Positions 5,678 to 8,711 of a stretch of DNA of 8,711 bases are shown here, one piece after another (position 1 is the first letter of the stretch; every line of letters starts with the position of its first letter). A program made the position numbers and the translations under genes. Below the pieces are notes generated by a model. That model was not told where the DNA came from and did no database searches. It saw only the letters and a program-made list of their open reading frames with translations. This stretch comes from an uncultured Clostridia bacterium. Lineage in GTDB: Bacteria > Bacillota > Clostridia > Oscillospirales > Ruminococcaceae. The DNA is taken from contig CAMWRN010000087.1 of the NCBI GenBank assembly GCA_947176675.1, positions 1 through 8,711 on the forward strand, read 5' to 3'.

Positions 5678-6655
5678 ATGAAATCATTTTTCCGCAGGTT
5701 GCTTTGCGTTATCTCTGCCGCTGTCATGACCGCTGTGCTCTGCACCGTTACTGTTTCGGCTGCGTCGCCAAAGCTGAACAAGTCAAAGGTAAATCTTCCT
5801 ATTGATTATGCGGTAACCCTCAAAGCTTCGGGAACAACCAAGGACTTGCAGTGGTCGGTCGTAAATACCTCAGTGGCGGAAATAATGTCCTCAGACGGAA
5901 AATCCGCTAAAATAGTCGGCAAAAGTACAGGTTCTACCTATGTTCATGCGAAAGCAAAGGGAATAGACCTGAAATGCAGGATAATCGTAAAAAAATCCTT
6001 TATTACCGCAAACAAGGATAACGTGACTCTGGAAAAGGGACAGTCCCAAAAGGTGACGATAACCGTTAAAGGTTCAAAGGATATCGCGGTCAAAAATTCT
6101 GATAAAAGCGTATGCTCCGTGTCATGGGGAAAATGGGACGGCAATAAGATCACCCTTACCGTAAAGGCAAAGAAGAACGGTACTGCGCAAATCAAGGTAT
6201 ACGCCAAAAAATTTACCAATCTCACCGCCGAAACAATAAATGTGAGCGTTGGCGGCGGTTCGGATAAAAAGAGCGGAAGTGCATCGGATGAAGTGATCGA
6301 TATTGTGAATTCCGAACGCTCGGCGCAAAGAGTATCCTCTCTCAAAAGCGACGATACCCTTAATAAAATTGCGGAACAAAGAGCAAGAGAGATCGCAGTT
6401 AAATTTTCCCACACCAGACCGGACGGAACGAAATGCTCCTCGCTGCTTCAGGAAAACGATATCGTGAACGTTTATGCGGGTGAGAACATCGCCGCAGGTC
6501 ACCGCTCTGCCGAGGAAGTCATGAAGACTTGGATGAACTCGGACGGACACCGCAAAAATATCCTGAACGAAAATTACACAAGAATAGGCGTTGGCGTATA
6601 TGAGGCAAGCGACGGCAACACCTACTGGGTACAGGTTTTCACAAGTGAATTTTAA
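5678..6655 (+). CDS. Secreted CAP/SCP-domain protein with two Ig-like (Big2) modules
   Basis: This 325-residue protein has a signal peptide (1-29, cleavage near TVSAA). Two bacterial Ig-like modules follow: 30-107, with WSVVNTSVAEI and STGSTYVHAKAKG, and 108-192, with VTLEKGQSQKVTITV and NGTAQIKVYAKK. After a Gly/Ser/Lys linker, a CAP (SCP/PR-1) domain fills 203-325. CAP landmarks are IVNSER, FSHTRPDG (H245), GENIAAG (E269), MNSDGHRKNIL (H291) and the closing strands GVGVYEASDGNTYWVQVF. H245, E269 and H291 correspond to the usual cavity residues. Bacterial CAP proteins are extracellular and mostly without proven enzyme activity. No sortase motif, SLH domain or lipobox is seen, so it is probably released or held through its Ig modules. 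A metalloregulator gene follows 45 bases downstream and may be co-transcribed. Confidence 0.9.
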   Translation: MKSFFRRLLCVISAAVMTAVLCTVTVSAASPKLNKSKVNLPIDYAVTLKASGTTKDLQWSVVNTSVAEIMSSDGKSAKIVGKSTGSTYVHAKAKGIDLKCRIIVKKSFITANKDNVTLEKGQSQKVTITVKGSKDIAVKNSDKSVCSVSWGKWDGNKITLTVKAKKNGTAQIKVYAKKFTNLTAETINVSVGGGSDKKSGSASDEVIDIVNSERSAQRVSSLKSDDTLNKIAEQRAREIAVKFSHTRPDGTKCSSLLQENDIVNVYAGENIAAGHRSAEEVMKTWMNSDGHRKNILNENYTRIGVGVYEASDGNTYWVQVFTSEF

Positions 6656-6688
6656 TTTTGCTCTAACCGAAAAAATATAAATGTGACC

Positions 6689-6693
6689 GGAGG
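6689..6693 (+). promoter_or_regulatory. RBS deciding the DtxR-type regulator start
   Basis: GGAGG, continuing as GGAGGGG, lies 7 bases before GTG 6701. The earlier in-frame GTG at 6683 is upstream of this RBS and has no RBS of its own. Confidence 0.75.
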
Positions 6694-6700
6694 GGATATT

Positions 6701-7075
6701 GTGGCGATTCGAGAATCAGGCGAAGACTATTTGGAAACTATACTTATACTTCAAAAAAGGACAGGCTTTGTGCGTTCTATTGATGTTGCAAACGAACTTG
6801 GGTACTCGAAGCCCAGCATAAGCCGCGCAATGGGGATACTGAAATCCTACGGCTATATAGAGGTAGAACCGGGCGGACAGATACTTCTCACCGAAACGGG
6901 CAAGGATAAGGCGGAATCGGTCTACGGAAGACATTTGGTGCTGAGAAAATTTCTGAAGGAAACGCTGGGAGTTTCGGAGGAAAACGCCGAAGAGGACGCC
7001 TGCCGCGTTGAGCATATCCTCAGCGACGAGACCTACTCAAAGCTTAAAAGCTTTATAGAAAAAATTGAAAAATAA
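6701..7075 (+). CDS. Short DtxR/MntR-family metal-dependent transcriptional regulator
   Basis: This 124-residue protein has an N-terminal winged helix (ESGEDYLETILIL, SIDVANELGYSKPSISRAMGIL, wing GGQILLTETG). The metal-binding dimerisation helices follow (VYGRHLVLRKFL, EEDACRVEHILS). By alignment to B. subtilis MntR ligands D8, E11, H77, E99, E102 and H103, it has D9, E12, H78, C101, E104 and H105. The cysteine is what DtxR/IdeR uses in that place, whereas D9 is the MntR form. The SH3-like third domain of DtxR is absent, as in MntR. It probably represses metal-uptake genes when Mn(II) or Fe(II) is bound; which metal is not settled by sequence. No metal transporter gene is in the window. Start GTG 6701 is chosen from GGAGG at 6689-6693. 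The stop lies at the edge of the terminator stem. Confidence 0.9.
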   Translation: MAIRESGEDYLETILILQKRTGFVRSIDVANELGYSKPSISRAMGILKSYGYIEVEPGGQILLTETGKDKAESVYGRHLVLRKFLKETLGVSEENAEEDACRVEHILSDETYSKLKSFIEKIEK

Positions 7076-7120
7076 AAAATACCCATGCTTCGCGGTTTGT
7101 CCGTTTGGCATGGGTATTTT
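7076..7120. terminator. Bidirectional intrinsic terminator
   Basis: AAAATACCCATGC (7076-7088) and GCATGGGTATTTT (7108-7120) form a perfect 13-bp stem with a 19-base loop. Read on plus it ends in TATTTTCTATT; read on minus in TATTTTTTATTTTTC. It sits exactly between the regulator stop (7073-7075) and the lipoprotein stop (7121-7123), so it ends both convergent transcripts. Confidence 0.92.
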
Positions 7121-8083
7121 CTATTCGCTTAGTTCTCCCGTTTCAAAATAGTAGTCGGCAGTTCCCGAAAAGCCACGCTCTGCGGACTTTGTATTGTCAT
7201 AGGTTCCGGTCACCATATAGACCGTGTTGCTTTCAAGCTGATAGAATCCTGTGTAGTCACCTTCCGAGGGAAAATTGTTTTCATACTCTGTTTTCGGGTG
7301 ATATATCGTTTCCGAGGAGGTGTCCCCCTTTTTGGAGATATCCCAGCCCTTTATCGTGATTTTGTCAGGCTCGAAGCCTGCGGGGAATCCCAGCAAAACC
7401 GACGTCGTGTACAGGCGGTTTATTTTAACGGGTGAAGCGGATTCGTCAAGAGGGTGGAGAGCATCGGCGACAATGCTCTGCCCGTTCCCGTCGGAATCTG
7501 TATAACTCCATGAAAAACCCGCCGGATCGATCATTGCTCCCGAATGAGAATAGGACGAAAGCGGGTCTGTAATTCTCATAGGCGGAGGACAGCTTGTACG
7601 ATTGTCAACAATATGTTCGGCTGCCAGCATTATTTTATTCATATCGTTTACGGACAGCATATAGCTTTTGCCCTCGCCGCAGAACTCCTCCGTACCGAAA
7701 ACGCTGAGAGCGCCGTCATTGAAAAGACCCATATAGCAAAAGTTCATGCCCTGCGACTTGTCAGAACCGTTCAGTAGTATCTCTATTTGCAGCAGCATAC
7801 TGTCATTGCCGTGAAGTTCGCTTTGCTCGGGAAGCTCCGAAAGCTTAGCCGACGTAAGCGCTGAAACAAATTCGTCGGAGTATGATGTAAGCGAACTGCC
7901 GAGCTTAACGACTGTCGCTTCATTGTCTATTAAAATGTTCACGCTGACAAAGACGGACTTGCCGCCGTCTGCGGAAAGCATTTGGGAGAAGTTGTTTTCC
8001 ACTGGGATCCTGATATCTCCGCAGGACGAAAACAGGCACGCAGCGGACACAATTGCCGCTGTTAAAAACGCCTTTACTTTCAT
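7121..8083 (-). CDS. Lipoprotein of unknown function
   Basis: This 320-residue protein begins with a lipoprotein signal peptide: basic MKVK, a hydrophobic stretch, then CLFSSC with C21 as the likely lipidated residue (the -3 position is Phe, slightly off consensus). The mature part is mostly beta-strand. Recognisable stretches are FSWSYTDSDG (190-199), VADALHPLD (205-213), ITIKGWDIS (242-250) and VYMVTGTYDN with GTADYYFET near the C-terminus. These patterns recall unnamed clostridial lipoproteins, but no Pfam family can be named with confidence. AAGGAGG (8089-8095) lies 5 bases before the ATG and in the 18-base gap after lepA, so the gene is probably transcribed with lepA. It ends at the bidirectional terminator. 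It would sit on the outer face of the membrane. Confidence 0.85.
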   Translation of the reverse strand: MKVKAFLTAAIVSAACLFSSCGDIRIPVENNFSQMLSADGGKSVFVSVNILIDNEATVVKLGSSLTSYSDEFVSALTSAKLSELPEQSELHGNDSMLLQIEILLNGSDKSQGMNFCYMGLFNDGALSVFGTEEFCGEGKSYMLSVNDMNKIMLAAEHIVDNRTSCPPPMRITDPLSSYSHSGAMIDPAGFSWSYTDSDGNGQSIVADALHPLDESASPVKINRLYTTSVLLGFPAGFEPDKITIKGWDISKKGDTSSETIYHPKTEYENNFPSEGDYTGFYQLESNTVYMVTGTYDNTKSAERGFSGTADYYFETGELSE

Positions 8084-8101
8084 GGCTACCTCCTTGCACG
8101 G

Positions 8102-8711
8102 TCAGTCGTCAAGCTTCAGGACAGCCATAAACGCCTCCTGCGGAACCTCCACGGTACCAAGCTGGCGCATACGCTTTTTGCCCTCCTTCTGCTTTTCAAG
8201 CAGCTTTTTCTTTCGGGTGATGTCGCCGCCGTAGCACTTTGCAAGCACGTCCTTACGCATGGCTTTTACGGTTTCGCGTGCGATAATTTTTCCGCCGATG
8301 GCAGCCTGAATTGGTACTTCAAAAAGCTGGCGGGGAATGTTGTCTTTCAGCTTTTCGGCAATTCTGCGCGCCCTGCCGTAGGCGTTGTCGGTGTGTACGA
8401 TAAAGGACAGCGCGTCAACCACTTCGCCGTTGAGCATGATATCAAGCTTAACAAGCTTTGAGGAAGCGTATCCAAGCATTTCGTAGTCGAAAGAAGCGTA
8501 TCCCTTTGTGCGGGATTTGAGCGCGTCAAAAAAGTCGTACACGATTTCGTTCAGCGGCAGCTCGTAATGAAGCTCCACGCGGGACTCGTCAAGGTACTTC
8601 ATGTCCTTGAAAACGCCGCGTCTGCCTTGACAAAGCTCCATGATGTTGCCGGCATATTCGCTGGGAGAAAAGACGGAATCCATTACCATAGGTTCTTCCG
8701 CCGAAGCTATG
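8102..8711 (-). CDS. lepA: Translation elongation factor 4 (LepA), C-terminal part
   Basis: About 203 residues are visible; the frame stays open to the window end, so the N-terminal two-thirds (GTPase and domain II) lie outside. The visible part matches LepA domains III-V and the LepA-specific C-terminal domain: SPSEYAGNIMELCQGRRG, YELPLNEIVYDFFDALKS, TKGYASFDYEMLGY, GEVVDALSFIVHTD, IPRQLFEVPIQAAIGGKI, then RETVKAMRKDVLAKCYGGD and KKKLLEKQKEGKKRMRQLG. The internal ATG at 8689 is not the start: upstream codons read on as ...EEPM, typical of LepA. EF4 is a ribosomal GTPase proposed to back-translocate or help stalled and assembling ribosomes. The stop is 18 bases from the lipoprotein gene. Confidence 0.97.
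   Translation of the reverse strand, partial: IASAEEPMVMDSVFSPSEYAGNIMELCQGRRGVFKDMKYLDESRVELHYELPLNEIVYDFFDALKSRTKGYASFDYEMLGYASSKLVKLDIMLNGEVVDALSFIVHTDNAYGRARRIAEKLKDNIPRQLFEVPIQAAIGGKIIARETVKAMRKDVLAKCYGGDITRKKKLLEKQKEGKKRMRQLGTVEVPQEAFMAVLKLDD

Overview
The window looks like chromosome from an anaerobic Gram-positive bacterium of the Ruminococcus/Oscillospiraceae type. The evidence is a secreted protein with a cohesin module, a secreted LRR protein with a dockerin module, clostridial-style Big/CAP, PadR/HAAS, DUF3783 and DtxR families, strong AGGAGG-like ribosome binding sites, and near-consensus sigma-A promoters. The genus is an inference; no rRNA or species marker is present. No tRNA, rRNA, CRISPR array, insertion sequence or phage gene was found.

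Left part (1-3460, minus strand). A two-gene unit reads leftwards: an LRR protein ending in a dockerin (1499-3460), then, 69 bases downstream, a large secreted protein that begins with a signal peptide and a cohesin and runs off the window edge (1-1429). One strong promoter (3550-3578) appears to drive both. The two genes could supply both halves of a cellulosome-type cohesin-dockerin contact on the cell surface, but neither visible part contains a catalytic domain.

Middle (3461-5677). Divergently from the LRR gene, an 8-TM membrane protein with an N-terminal HAAS/DUF1700 domain (3722-4726) and a PadR repressor (4728-5039) form a tight operon. A perfect 9-bp inverted repeat brackets its -10 box and is a good candidate PadR operator. 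The operon meets a convergent DUF3783 gene (5040-5429, minus) stop-to-stop, with a perfect 16-bp palindrome over both stop codons. The 248-base intergenic region 5430-5677 is rich in dyads, including a perfect 15-bp inverted repeat, and holds the promoter of the next gene.

Right part (5678-8711). A perfect sigma-A promoter drives a secreted Big2-Big2-CAP protein (5678-6655), followed by a short DtxR/MntR-type metalloregulator (6701-7075). A bidirectional intrinsic terminator (7076-7120) separates these from the convergent pair lepA (8102-8711, 5' end outside the window) and a lipoprotein of unknown function (7121-8083).

Three starts were moved from the longest open frame, using ribosome binding sites and family N-termini: DUF3783 to 5429, CAP to 5678 and the DtxR-type regulator to GTG 6701. 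No intergenic stretch exceeds 300 bases. The most interesting items are the adjacent cohesin and dockerin-LRR genes, the PadR/HAAS operon with its candidate operator, the 15-bp inverted repeat that neither flanking gene should transcribe, and the hybrid metal-ligand set of the DtxR-type regulator.
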